DNA of 64,000 bases from Flavobacterium rivuli WB 3.3-2 = DSM 21788 (GCF_000378485.1 NZ_KB899968.1:124001-188000), one strand, 5' to 3'; positions 43,866 to 51,838 are shown, counted from the stretch's first letter. The notes: generated by a model not told the origin, from the sequence alone. A program made the numbers and translations.

Positions 43866-45197
43866 ATGGCAAAATTTGAACTAAGATTACCCAAGATGGG
43901 TGAGAGTGTTGCAGAGGCAACCATTACTAACTGGTTAAAAAAGGTGGGCGACCACATTGCGGCAGATGAAGCTGTGCTGGAAATTGCTACCGACAAGGTA
44001 GATTCAGAGGTGCCATCAGAAGTTTCGGGTACGCTGTCTGAAATATTTTTTAAGGAAAATGATGTTGTGCAGGTAGGCCAGATCATTGCATATATAGAAA
44101 CAGAGGGTGGCGTTGTAGTAGATGCACCAAGCGAAGAAACTACAGCCGCTAATATTGATATAGCCGCAGTAGAGAAAACTTTTGAAACTGCTAAAGACAT
44201 TATTGCAGCCCCGCTTGATTTTTCTGATTCAGAGAAATTCTATTCGCCACTGGTTAAGAACATAGCAAAAGAAGAAGGTATCTCATTAGCCGAACTGGAA
44301 ACTATTGCAGGTTCCGGCAAAGATGGCAGGGTTACTAAAAGCGATATATTAGAGTATGTGTCTAAAAGACAAACTCAAAGCCCCCTAATCCCCCAGGGGG
44401 GAACTCCGCAGGCAGCAACCAAACCTGAAACTTCAAACTTTAAACCTGAAACTGTTGCAGCTAAGGTTGCGCCGGTATCAGTAAACGGGCAGGACGAAAT
44501 TGTAGAGATGGACCGTATGCGCAAGCTTATATCAGGCTACATGGTGCAGAGTGTGCAAACGTCGGCTCACGTGCAGTCGTTTATAGAGGTAGATGTTACC
44601 AATATTGTAAAATGGCGTGATAAGGTTAAAACCGCATTCGAGAAGAGGGAAGGCGAGAAGCTTACTTATACCCCCATATTTATGGAGGCTGTAGCTAAAG
44701 CGTTAAAAGACTATCCGGGGCTTAACATATCTATAGATGGTGACTACATTATTAAAAAGAAAAATATAAACCTGGGTATGGCAGCAGCCCTGCCTAATGG
44801 TAACCTTATAGTGCCGGTTATTAAAAATGCCGACCAGCTTAACCTTGTGGGCATGGCAAAAGCTGTGAACGACCTTGGTAACCGTGCGAAGGCCGGCAAA
44901 CTAAAGCCGGATGATACACAGGGCGGTACTTATACGGTTACAAATGTGGGTACTTTTGGCAGTGTGTTTGGTACGCCTATCATTAACCAGCCGCAGGTAG
45001 GTATACTTGCACTGGGTGCCATACGTAAAGTGCCTGCCGTTATAGAAACTCCGGAGGGTGATTTTATAGGCATTCGCCAAAAAATGTTCCTGTCGCACAG
45101 CTACGACCACCGTGTGGTAGATGGTGCTTTGGGAGGGTCTTTTGTAAAACGCGTAGCCGAATATCTTGAAGCATTTGATGTGAACAGGGATTATTAA
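43866..45197 (+). CDS. 2-oxo acid dehydrogenase E2 (dihydrolipoamide acyltransferase)
   Basis: 443 residues: lipoyl domain with the lipoylated Lys in IATDKVDSEVPSEVSG, peripheral subunit-binding domain SPLVKNIAKEEGISLAELE with GSGKDGRVTKSDIL, and catalytic domain ending LSHSYDHRVVDGALGG (HxxxDG). Between the binding and catalytic domains lies an in-frame insert (residues about 168-200, SPLIPQGGTPQAATKPETSN) made of DNA repeats. Branched-chain or pyruvate specificity cannot be settled by eye. The E1 and E3 genes are not in the window. Confidence 0.93.
   Translation: MAKFELRLPKMGESVAEATITNWLKKVGDHIAADEAVLEIATDKVDSEVPSEVSGTLSEIFFKENDVVQVGQIIAYIETEGGVVVDAPSEETTAANIDIAAVEKTFETAKDIIAAPLDFSDSEKFYSPLVKNIAKEEGISLAELETIAGSGKDGRVTKSDILEYVSKRQTQSPLIPQGGTPQAATKPETSNFKPETVAAKVAPVSVNGQDEIVEMDRMRKLISGYMVQSVQTSAHVQSFIEVDVTNIVKWRDKVKTAFEKREGEKLTYTPIFMEAVAKALKDYPGLNISIDGDYIIKKKNINLGMAAALPNGNLIVPVIKNADQLNLVGMAKAVNDLGNRAKAGKLKPDDTQGGTYTVTNVGTFGSVFGTPIINQPQVGILALGAIRKVPAVIETPEGDFIGIRQKMFLSHSYDHRVVDGALGGSFVKRVAEYLEAFDVNRDY
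44373..44455. repeat. In-frame repeat element inside the E2 interdomain linker
   Basis: CCCCCTAATCCCCCAGGGGG (44381-44400) resembles the common intergenic palindrome of Bacteroidota (CCCCCTAAxCCCCxxAGGGGG), followed by a second element AAACCTGAAACTTCAAACTT then TAAACCTGAAACT. Both are read in frame as linker residues SPLIPQGGTP and KPETSNFKPET. Confidence 0.75.
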
Positions 45198-45218
45198 ATC
45201 TCTTAAAATAAATTATAT

Positions 45219-45246
45219 AAGAGCCTCATTTTTGGGGCTCTTTTTG
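45219..45246 (+). terminator. Terminator of the E2 gene
   Basis: AGAGCCTCA / TGGGGCTCT hairpin then TTTTTGTG. Confidence 0.86.
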
Positions 45247-45276
45247 TGTAATATTGTGGCACCAATCAATAAAACA

Positions 45277-47757
45277 ATGAATAATAAAATTACCTTTCTT
45301 ATAGCGTTGCTATTTTCTCTGATTTTTAATGCCGCGTATGCACAGGATGGCGCTAACGACCCTACTTTTAATCCTACAGATACTGGTTATGGTAATGGAG
45401 CAGACGGATATATCACTAGTGCATCGGTACAATCAGATGGCAAAATTATTATTGCCGGATCTTTTTCACATTATAGTACACAGGATAGAAAATGTATTGC
45501 ACGTGTTAATACAGATAAAACTTTAGATACATCTTTTAATGTGGGTACGGGGGCCAATGAAATAGTAAGTACTACTGCAATATTATCTGATGGAAAAATA
45601 CTTATAGGCGGAAATTTTACAAATTATAACGGCTTTGCAGTTAATAAAATAGTGAGAATAAATACAGATGGTAGCCTTGATACAACATTTAATGCACCCG
45701 GTATTGGTTTGCAAAATGATATATCAAAGCTAATTGTTCAGCCTGATGGGAAAATAGTAGTTATTGAAAACTCTTCATATTTTGATCCGGTTTTAACCAG
45801 TAAAATTGTTCGTTTAAATGCAGATGGCAGCACAGATAATACATTTGTCCCGGGTATAGCTATTGGCATCAGTTTAAGAAATATGGCTGTACAACCAGAT
45901 GGGAAAATTATAGTTGTTGGAGATTTTTCTCTTTTTAACGATGAGCCCCATAATAAAGTTGTTAGACTTAATTCTGACGGTACTTTAGATACTGCATTTA
46001 ATCCTACTTATGCGGGTGAGTATCCATCAGCTGTAGCAGTTTTAAACAATGGTAAATTCTATATAGGCGGAGTTGCCTACCGTGTAGATAATATCCTGGT
46101 TTCCGGAATTCAGCGTTACAATGAGGATGGAAGTACAGATGCTACTTTTACTACAGATGCAAATACTAATCCACTATATGTAGTTGACATATTAACCCTA
46201 CCCAATGATAAAATAATTACCGTTGGCGGTGTCTTGAGCAGGCTTAATGCAGATGGCAGTACAGATAATAGTTTTGTAAATGGTGGTTTTGACTACGGAT
46301 CGGCAAATGCATTAGCAAGAACGCCGGATGGTAAATTAGTTATCACTGGTGATTTTGCAGCATATAATGGTTATACAGAAAGTTATATTGTAAAGATAAA
46401 CGAAGATGGTTCAAACGATACTTCCTTTACATTAGGTAATGGCACGGGAGCAGATAACGGGATAACTGCTACAGTAAGCCAAGCTGACGGCGGAATTCTG
46501 ATTATGGGTTATTTTAAACATTACAATGGTGTTGCTAGAAATGGTTTTGCCAGGATAACTGAAGACGGAATATTAGATGAAACTTTTAATCCAATTATAG
46601 GTGCTAACGAAAAAGTACATGCTACTGCATCTGCACCGGATGGTAAAGTGTATATTCAAGGTATTTTTGAAATTTCAGGCGGCGTGACTGTAAATGCATT
46701 AAGACGTCTTAACGCAGACGGAACATTAGATACGAGCTTTGACACTGGCCTTGGTTTTACTTCGAGATATGGACCTCTTGACTCATCAATGGTTCTTGAA
46801 ATACAGCCGGACGGTAAACTACTTGTAGCCGGACATATTCTTTCTTACAACGGAGTGTCTGCAGGTCAGGTTATACGCATTAATACGGATGGCAGCCTGG
46901 ATACATCTTTTAATATGAGTGTAGTATCTGTGCATGATGAAAGAAATATAAGATTTATAAAAGTATTGCCAGAGGAAGGAAAAATCTATGTTGTGGGCGA
47001 AAGTACAAACGGAGCCGTGCAAAATACAGTTACGCGACTTAACAGTAACGGTAGTCAGGATAATTCATTTACACCAATTACCAGCGAATCATTAAGAAAT
47101 ATAGAAGCTTTTACTATACAGCCCGATGGTAAAATATTAATTGGCGGATTAAATATTGAAGATGCAGTTTCTAACATGTTTCTGCGTTTTAATAGCGATG
47201 GTACTCCCGATATTGTGTTTTTTGATGGGTTAAGTAATTATGTACAGTTGATCTGTCCTCAGCAGGATGGAAAAATAATTTTAACGGGGATGTTTGATAA
47301 CGGACCCGACCGTCCAAAAAATATGATTAGAATAAATAACGACGGAACTCTGGACGATACTTTTGTGACACAATCATACTATATAAACGATATAAGAGGG
47401 ATTGTTCAGCAGGAAGATAAACTGGTAATAGCCGGATATTTTACTACATATGGTTCCGCAGGCCGTAACCGCATTGCCCGTATAATGAGTAGCGGCAGCA
47501 TGGGAACAAATACACCGGAAGCTGTTAATAATAATGTTATTGCCTACAGGAATAATGATGCGCTACAAATAACATCATCAAACCAGGTTATAAAAAGCGT
47601 GCAGGTGTATGACCTTGCAGGCAGGTTATTATCAGATGATAACAATGTAAATGCTATAAATACATCTATAGAAGATTTAGCACCAGCGCGTAAAATACTT
47701 ATAGTAAATATAAAATTGGCAGATGGTACATCAGTTTCTAAAAAGTTGTATTACTAA
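45277..47757 (+). CDS. Delta-60 repeat protein with T9SS-type C-terminal tail
   Basis: 826 residues from ATG 45277 (MNNKITFLIALLFSLIF), which gives a signal peptide ending AYAQ; a reading from 45232 would spoil it. The body is about 13 delta-60 repeats of the form DGKIIIAGxFxxYNxxxxxx followed by RxNxDGxLDTxFN, predicting an extended beta-propeller-like rod. The last 80 residues (VIKSVQVYDLAGRLLSDDNN and ending SVSKKLYY) look like a Por-type sorting tail. Surface-exposed or secreted; ligand unknown. Confidence 0.9.
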   Translation: MNNKITFLIALLFSLIFNAAYAQDGANDPTFNPTDTGYGNGADGYITSASVQSDGKIIIAGSFSHYSTQDRKCIARVNTDKTLDTSFNVGTGANEIVSTTAILSDGKILIGGNFTNYNGFAVNKIVRINTDGSLDTTFNAPGIGLQNDISKLIVQPDGKIVVIENSSYFDPVLTSKIVRLNADGSTDNTFVPGIAIGISLRNMAVQPDGKIIVVGDFSLFNDEPHNKVVRLNSDGTLDTAFNPTYAGEYPSAVAVLNNGKFYIGGVAYRVDNILVSGIQRYNEDGSTDATFTTDANTNPLYVVDILTLPNDKIITVGGVLSRLNADGSTDNSFVNGGFDYGSANALARTPDGKLVITGDFAAYNGYTESYIVKINEDGSNDTSFTLGNGTGADNGITATVSQADGGILIMGYFKHYNGVARNGFARITEDGILDETFNPIIGANEKVHATASAPDGKVYIQGIFEISGGVTVNALRRLNADGTLDTSFDTGLGFTSRYGPLDSSMVLEIQPDGKLLVAGHILSYNGVSAGQVIRINTDGSLDTSFNMSVVSVHDERNIRFIKVLPEEGKIYVVGESTNGAVQNTVTRLNSNGSQDNSFTPITSESLRNIEAFTIQPDGKILIGGLNIEDAVSNMFLRFNSDGTPDIVFFDGLSNYVQLICPQQDGKIILTGMFDNGPDRPKNMIRINNDGTLDDTFVTQSYYINDIRGIVQQEDKLVIAGYFTTYGSAGRNRIARIMSSGSMGTNTPEAVNNNVIAYRNNDALQITSSNQVIKSVQVYDLAGRLLSDDNNVNAINTSIEDLAPARKILIVNIKLADGTSVSKKLYY

Positions 47758-47778
47758 ATAAAAATTAAGCTACACTAT

Positions 47779-47807
47779 GAGGTCCCGCCATTTGGCGGGA
47801 CTTTTTA
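47779..47807. terminator. Convergent terminator hairpin
   Basis: GTCCCGCC / GGCGGGAC stem then TTTTTATTTT; serves the delta-60 gene and abuts the WYL gene stop. Confidence 0.88.
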
Positions 47808-48836
47808 TTTTACATCCTTTACTTGCTCCACATAATGCTTTACGGCATTTTCTACCCTGCGTTTTATACGTGCCTGCAGGTTGCGCGGCGACATCACCTT
47901 TACACATTCGCCAAAGCCAAGTATTTCTTTTTCGAGCTCAAAATTAAGCACCACATCTATACGGATAATTATACCGTCTTCATTTTCGCTAAGCACTACC
48001 TGCGAGTGGTGCAGTGGTTTTGTAATAACATAAGGTGCATTTGTTTTATCAAACTTAAGGATAACCCTGTGTGCACGGTCGCGTTCAGATTTTGTTACAC
48101 CTATAAGGTCGTTGAAGTACCTCTCAAAATCTATCCCTTCATATTCTAAATAAGGCTCTCTGGTAAGCGGCTGAAATTCCACTATCCTGTCTAACGCCAT
48201 TGTGTGCAGGTGTGGGGTCTTTTTGCGTTTGGTTATAAGGAACCAGCGGTTGCGGTGTTCTTTAAGCAGGTAAGGGTAATAAATTTCTTTACTTGGCTTA
48301 AGTGCTTTAAACGACCGATACTCTATAAGCAACGGCATTTTATTAAGAATGGCCTGGTATAATGGGTTTATATGCTCTATACCCTTCAGCTTTTTGTTAT
48401 CATCAAACTGTATAAAATTCTTTGTCTTTTTAGCCGACTTATTAACGTTATTCTCCAGTTTGGCAATAAGTTCGCTCATTTCATCAAAGTAATTAAAACC
48501 GTTAAGCTGTTTTAATACACTAACAATTTCCTTCATCTTATCCATATCGGCATCATTAATGCGCGACTTGGTAATGCTGTAATTAGCATCTTCATAAATA
48601 TAAAAACGCTTATCGGTAACAATAATAGGGGCATTGTACCCCAGGCTGTCGCTGCGCATAACCTGAATGTCGGCCTGTATGGTGCGCTTGCTTACACCGC
48701 TGGTAATTCCTTCATATTCGTAAAGTGCATTAGCTACCTTTTCTATAATATCATCCAGTGTCCATTTCCTAAAGCGGTTTTTAAGGCACTCATCTATGGT
48801 TTTATAGCGCAGCAAGGCAAGTTTATTAGTAGCCAT
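47805..48836 (-). CDS. WYL-domain transcriptional regulator, divergent from the TROVE gene
   Basis: 343 residues. An N-terminal winged helix (KTIDECLKNRFRKWTLDDII, SKRTIQADIQVMRSDSLGY) is followed by a WYL domain with MPLLIEYRSFKALKPSKEIY and PYLLKEHRNRWFLITKRKKT, and a C-terminal WCX-like extension. WYL domains sense nucleic acids or nucleotide ligands. It is the first gene on the other side of the TROVE promoter, and between them are repeated ACTGCGCA boxes; it most likely controls the RNA-repair operon, analogous to RtcR in enterobacteria though unrelated to it. Confidence 0.9.
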   Translation of the reverse strand: MATNKLALLRYKTIDECLKNRFRKWTLDDIIEKVANALYEYEGITSGVSKRTIQADIQVMRSDSLGYNAPIIVTDKRFYIYEDANYSITKSRINDADMDKMKEIVSVLKQLNGFNYFDEMSELIAKLENNVNKSAKKTKNFIQFDDNKKLKGIEHINPLYQAILNKMPLLIEYRSFKALKPSKEIYYPYLLKEHRNRWFLITKRKKTPHLHTMALDRIVEFQPLTREPYLEYEGIDFERYFNDLIGVTKSERDRAHRVILKFDKTNAPYVITKPLHHSQVVLSENEDGIIIRIDVVLNFELEKEILGFGECVKVMSPRNLQARIKRRVENAVKHYVEQVKDVK

Positions 48837-48894
48837 ATTATCGATTTAAGCTTTTTTAGTTGAAATGATACCGTCAAAAATAAGCAAATTTCTG

Positions 48895-48925
48895 TTTTAC
48901 TGCGCAATGTAGCTGCGCAGTAAAA
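48895..48925. promoter_or_regulatory. 12-bp perfect inverted repeat (TTTTACTGCGCA), probable WYL operator 1
   Basis: TTTTACTGCGCA (48895-48906), spacer ATGTAGC, TGCGCAGTAAAA (48914-48925). It lies about 60 bases upstream of the WYL gene start, in the divergent region shared with the TROVE gene. Confidence 0.75.
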
Positions 48926-49007
48926 TTTTTAATGTGATAAAAGGGCGTAAATATTTTTTTAATTCGCTTGTAATCAACGTGTTTAAAAATAAATTTAAAA
49001 TAGTTTG

Positions 49008-49029
49008 TACTGCGCATTTTCACTGCGCA
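49008..49029. promoter_or_regulatory. Two direct ACTGCGCA boxes, probable WYL operator 2
   Basis: TACTGCGCA at 49008-49016 and CACTGCGCA at 49021-49029, 13 bases apart. They share the half-site of operator 1 and sit just before a likely promoter (CATATTTG, about 49040-49047) of the TROVE gene. Confidence 0.65.
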
Positions 49030-49117
49030 CCTGTGCATGCATATTTGCAATGTCAGGATGAGACAACAAATACTCTCCTAAACAACAGCAAGATAACTAA
49101 CCTAAAAGATTTGTATT

Positions 49118-50632
49118 ATGAAATTCAATTTTTTAAACAGGCAAAAAAACGTAACCGTAAACCATGAAGGAGCAAAGGCATACAAAATGACTCCGGAACT
49201 CGAACTGTATGCTGCCGTTGTAACAACCGGATTGAATGATACATTTTACGAATCAGGTAATGTAAGGCTTGAAAGAATAAAAGCACTGATAGTACAATGC
49301 GATGCTCAGTTTGTAGCTAAACTGGCAATATATGCAAGAAAAGAAATGTACCTGCGATCTGTACCAATGGTATTGCTGGTAGAACTTGCAAAACAGGCAC
49401 AGGGCACTGCGGTGGTAAGTAAATCGGTAAGCAATGTTATACAGCGTGCCGATGAGATAACAGAGTTGCTTTCGTACTACCAGGTAGCCAACCAAAGAAC
49501 CGGTACCAAGAAACTGAACAGCTTGTCTAAACAGGTGCAAAAAGGCCTTGCGGCTTCCTTTAATAACTTTGATGAATACCAGTTTGCCAAATATAACCGT
49601 GCAACCGATGTTAAGCTTAGGGACGCTTTGTTCCTGGTGCACCCTAAAGCAAAAGATGAGGCACAGCAAACCATATTTAATAAAATAGCTGCCAATACAC
49701 TGGCTACACCTTATACATGGGAAACAGAACTGTCTGAACTTGGTAAGACCAGGTTTGAGAATGCAGAACAAAAGAAAAGGGCTGTGGCTGCTAAATGGGG
49801 CGAGCTTATAGAGAGCAAAAAAGTGGGCTATATGGCACTTATGCGGAACTTAAGGAACATTGTTGAAGCAGAAGTATCGGCAGAACATATACAGATGGTA
49901 TGCGATTATATAGCCAACGAAAAGGCCGTTATGGCATCAAAACAATTACCGTTCAGGTTCCTTGCCGCCTACAGGGAAATAAAAACCCTTCAAACAGGTT
50001 ATACATCGGCTATACTAAGTGCGCTTGAAGATGCTGTAATGCACAGTGCCAAAAATATTAAAGGCTTTGGCTTTGGTACATCGGTAGTAATTGCGGCAGA
50101 CGTTTCCGGGTCTATGCAGCAGCCGGTATCGGCAAAGAGTAAAGTGCAATTGTATGATATAGGCCTTATGCTTGCCATGCTGTTGCAGTCGCAATGTAAA
50201 AATGTGGTAACCGGTATGTTTGGCGATACATGGAAGATAATCAACATGCCACAGCGCAATGTACTTGCCAATGTTTTGGAATTTTACAGGCGGGAAGGCG
50301 AAGTAGGGTATGCTACCAATGGTTATAAAGTTATAGATGACCTGATAGTAAGAAAACAAAAAGCCGATAAGGTAATGTTGTTTACAGATATGCAAATGTA
50401 CAGCGATAATGGCCTGGGCTATTTTGAAACTTCATGGATGCGATACAAAGCAATAGCGCCAAATGCTAAATTGTATTTATTTGATTTGGCAGGCCATGGT
50501 GCACAGCCGCTTGATGTAAGGCGCAACGATGTTTACCTAATAGCAGGCTGGAGCGACAAGATATTTGATGTGCTTTTTTCTATGGAAGATGCAGGTAATG
50601 CACTAACTAAGATAAACAGCATAGAGTTGTAA
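49118..50632 (+). CDS. rsr: TROVE domain protein (bacterial Ro60/Rsr)
   Basis: 504 residues. The N-terminal two thirds are the helical TROVE (HEAT-like) ring domain: MKFNFLNRQKNVTVNHEGAK, FVAKLAIYARKEMYLRSVP, LRDALFLVHPKAKDEAQQTI, VGYMALMRNLRNIVEAEVSA and QLPFRFLAAYREI. The C-terminal third is a vWFA domain with a complete MIDAS (VVIAADVSGSMQQPV, then VTGMFGD and LFTDMQMYSD). Ro60 forms a ring that binds misfolded RNA ends in its hole and Y RNAs on its outside. It is followed by the array of Y-RNA-like genes and rtcB, and is divergent from the WYL regulator. Confidence 0.95.
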   Translation: MKFNFLNRQKNVTVNHEGAKAYKMTPELELYAAVVTTGLNDTFYESGNVRLERIKALIVQCDAQFVAKLAIYARKEMYLRSVPMVLLVELAKQAQGTAVVSKSVSNVIQRADEITELLSYYQVANQRTGTKKLNSLSKQVQKGLAASFNNFDEYQFAKYNRATDVKLRDALFLVHPKAKDEAQQTIFNKIAANTLATPYTWETELSELGKTRFENAEQKKRAVAAKWGELIESKKVGYMALMRNLRNIVEAEVSAEHIQMVCDYIANEKAVMASKQLPFRFLAAYREIKTLQTGYTSAILSALEDAVMHSAKNIKGFGFGTSVVIAADVSGSMQQPVSAKSKVQLYDIGLMLAMLLQSQCKNVVTGMFGDTWKIINMPQRNVLANVLEFYRREGEVGYATNGYKVIDDLIVRKQKADKVMLFTDMQMYSDNGLGYFETSWMRYKAIAPNAKLYLFDLAGHGAQPLDVRRNDVYLIAGWSDKIFDVLFSMEDAGNALTKINSIEL

Positions 50633-50689
50633 TAAAAACGCTTTAATTATTGCCTGTTAGCAGGGTTAAAGGTTAGGGTTGTGGGGATA

Positions 50690-50811
50690 TCTGGGAGGAA
50701 TTGCAGTATTCTATGATGGAATGGCTATAACCGCATGCAGGTTCGATTCCTGCTATCTGTAAAGATAGGTGCCCGAATAGGTAAAGGCTTGGAATATATG
50801 CGCCTCTCAGA
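50690..50811 (+). ncRNA. Y-RNA-like unit 1, with permuted tRNA-like domain
   Basis: Outer stem TCTGGGAGG (50690-50698) with CCTCTCAGA (50803-50811), nine pairs with one G-U; inner stem TATTC with GAATA. Within: T-arm GCAGGTTCGATTCCTGC (50737-50753), closed acceptor-like hairpin TATCT-GTAA-AGATA (50754-50767), then D-arm-like GCC...AATAGGTAAA...GGC (50771-50788). It lacks the TGCCG loop of units 2-8 and has AATTG instead. Followed by a T-rich tail, so it could be an independent transcript. Confidence 0.75.
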
Positions 50812-50836
50812 GCCTTACATTTTTAAATTGAAATAA

Positions 50837-50983
50837 ACAGGTGCCGTAAATAAGGGTTACTTCGCCATTCACGCCCTTGGTCGCGGGTTCGATCCCCGCC
50901 TTATCCCGACTCTGTTTACAGATCGGGTATGTAGCTCAGTTGGTTAGAGCAAGGATACAGTCCCTTTTTGTTTTTTGCCCTGT
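50837..50983 (+). ncRNA. Y-RNA-like unit 2, full permuted tRNA-like domain
   Basis: Outer stem ACAGG (50837-50841) / CCTGT (50979-50983); internal loop TGCCG / TTGC; inner stem AAGGG (50852-50856) / CCCTT (50962-50966); conserved TTACTTCG. T-arm GCGGGTTCGATCCCCGC (50883-50899), acceptor-like hairpin 50900-50931, D-arm GCTCAGTTGGTTAGAGC (50934-50950) with canonical D-loop GG. Order T-arm, acceptor, D-arm shows a circular permutation, closed where tRNA ends would be. Confidence 0.9.
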
Positions 50984-50990
50984 TAAAATA

Positions 50991-51028
50991 TAAGTAGTGC
51001 TCCCGTAGCCAACGGATGTTGCGGGAGT
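50991..51028 (+). ncRNA. Interspersed hairpin H1 between units 2 and 3
   Basis: CTCCCG (51000-51005) / CGGGAG (51022-51027) with inner AAC-GGAT-GTT; contains GGATGTTGCGGGA shared by H2 and H3. No T run after it. Confidence 0.65.
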
Positions 51029-51050
51029 TTATAAAAAATTAAAGTAAACG

Positions 51051-51188
51051 GCAGGTGTCGCAGATAAGGATTTCTTCGTCTTGGGTAGCGCAATGCAGGT
51101 TCGAATCCTGCTGCTATTGCTAACGCACAAGCATAGTCTAAAACAGGATATGACTCGTTAGTAAGGTCTTATCACTATATAACCCTGC
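51051..51188 (+). ncRNA. Y-RNA-like unit 3, with permuted tRNA-like domain
   Basis: Outer stem GCAGG (51051-51055) / CCTGC (51184-51188); internal loop TGTCG; inner stem GATAAGG (51063-51069) / TCTTATC (51167-51173); ATTTCTTCG. T-arm GCAGGTTCGAATCCTGC (51095-51111), acceptor-like hairpin from TGC (51112) to GCA (51133), D-arm-like AGTC...CAGG...GACT (51135-51155). The D-loop is longer and the 3' loop lacks TTGC. Confidence 0.8.
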
Positions 51189-51197
51189 TGAGTTTAT

Positions 51198-51236
51198 TGT
51201 AGCAGTTCCCGCAACAGGATGGATGTTGCGGGAACA
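51198..51236 (+). ncRNA. Interspersed hairpin H2 between units 3 and 4
   Basis: GTTCCCGCAACA (51205-51216) / TGTTGCGGGAAC (51224-51235), perfect 12 bp with a 7-base loop; contains GGATGTTGCGGGA. Confidence 0.75.
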
Positions 51237-51254
51237 TACAAAAGAGATTAAAAA

Positions 51255-51379
51255 GTAAGTGCCGTTACAAAGGGTTTCATCGTTGTGTCGTGGGTTCAAT
51301 TCCCATCATTATTGGGTTTAGGCCCTGGTAATGTAGCTCAGCCGGTTAGAGCAAACACTCTCGGTAATTGTTGCCTTAT
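51255..51379 (+). ncRNA. Y-RNA-like unit 4, full permuted tRNA-like domain
   Basis: Outer stem GTAAG (51255-51259) / CTTAT (51375-51379); loop TGCCG / TTGC; inner stem TTAC-AA-AGGG (51265-51274) / CTCT-CG-GTAA (51358-51367). T-arm GTGGGTTCAATTCCCAT (51290-51306), 10-bp acceptor-like hairpin with a 7-base loop (51307-51333), D-arm GCTCAGCCGGTTAGAGC (51336-51352). Same permuted order as unit 2. Confidence 0.88.
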
Positions 51380-51418
51380 GCAGTAGCTCTCCCGTGGCCG
51401 GCTGGATGCTGCGGGAGA
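51380..51418 (+). ncRNA. Interspersed hairpin H3 between units 4 and 5
   Basis: CTCCCG (51389-51394) / CGGGAG (51412-51417); contains GGATGCTGCGGGA, one base from H1 and H2. Confidence 0.65.
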
Positions 51419-51463
51419 TTAATAAAATCAGGAATACTACCCGTTCAGGGTAAATAAAATACC

Positions 51464-51572
51464 GGTAAGTGTCGTAATTAAGGGTTACTTCGTTGGTTAT
51501 TGCGGGTTCGAGTCCCGTCGCTGCTACTGTAAAGTTGCAGCGTTACAGTCCCTTTTTGCCTGTTGCCTTACC
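51464..51572 (+). ncRNA. Y-RNA-like unit 5, T-arm and acceptor hairpin but no D-arm
   Basis: Outer stem GGTAAG (51464-51469) / CTTACC (51567-51572), perfect; loop TGTCG / TTGC; inner stem AAGGG (51480-51484) / CCCTT (51550-51554); TTACTTCG. T-arm GCGGGTTCGAGTCCCGT (51502-51518), hairpin CGCTGC-T-ACT-GTAA-AGT-T-GCAGCG (51519-51542). The 3' strand starts right after the hairpin, so the D-arm is missing. Confidence 0.87.
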
Positions 51573-51579
51573 ACCATTA

Positions 51580-51717
51580 TACAGGATGCCGTAAGTGTGG
51601 GATACTTCGTCTCAACTCAGGGGAGGAATAGCGCAGCCGTTTTATGCGGCAAGGCTATCCGGTTCGACTCCGGCGCCGACACGCCCCATCATGCCCGCAC
51701 CACCCTTTGCTCCTGTA
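51580..51717 (+). ncRNA. Y-RNA-like unit 6, with a rearranged tRNA-like domain
   Basis: Outer stem TACAGGA (51580-51586) / TCCTGTA (51711-51717), perfect; loop TGCCG / TTGC; inner stem GTGTGGG (51595-51601) / CCCGCAC (51694-51700); ATACTTCG. Inside, GGGG (51620-51623) and CCCC (51684-51687) enclose a hairpin GCCG-TTTTATG-CGGC (51636-51650) with a 7-base loop and a T-arm CCGG-TTCGACT-CCGG (51659-51673). Here the order is not permuted. It is not a functional tRNA. Confidence 0.8.
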
Positions 51718-51722
51718 AAAAT

Positions 51723-51838
51723 ATTAAGATGCCGTTTACAAAGCGTTACTTCGCCCGGCTGAATAGTTTGGGGTAACACCCGGCTATGCAGGTTCGAATC
51801 CTGCAAGTACAAAAGCGCTTGTTGCCATTGCTCTTAAT
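51723..51838 (+). ncRNA. Y-RNA-like unit 7, T-arm only
   Basis: Outer stem ATTAAGA (51723-51729) / TCTTAAT (51832-51838), perfect; loop TGCCG / TTGC; inner stem AAGCG (51741-51745) / CGCTT (51816-51820), a compensated version of AAGGG/CCCTT; TTACTTCG. T-arm GCAGGTTCGAATCCTGC (51788-51804) is followed directly by the 3' strand, so both acceptor hairpin and D-arm are missing. Confidence 0.85.

Noticed and set aside
50883..50950. tRNA gene or tRNA fragments suggested by exact T-arm and D-arm
   Set aside because: The arms are in reversed order and joined through a closed hairpin, so this cannot mature as a standard tRNA; explained as a permuted tRNA-like domain.
51620..51687. Possible ordinary tRNA gene inside Y unit 6
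   Set aside because: Only four acceptor pairs form, there is no D-arm, and no CCA-type 3' end in the right place. It is enclosed by the Y stems.
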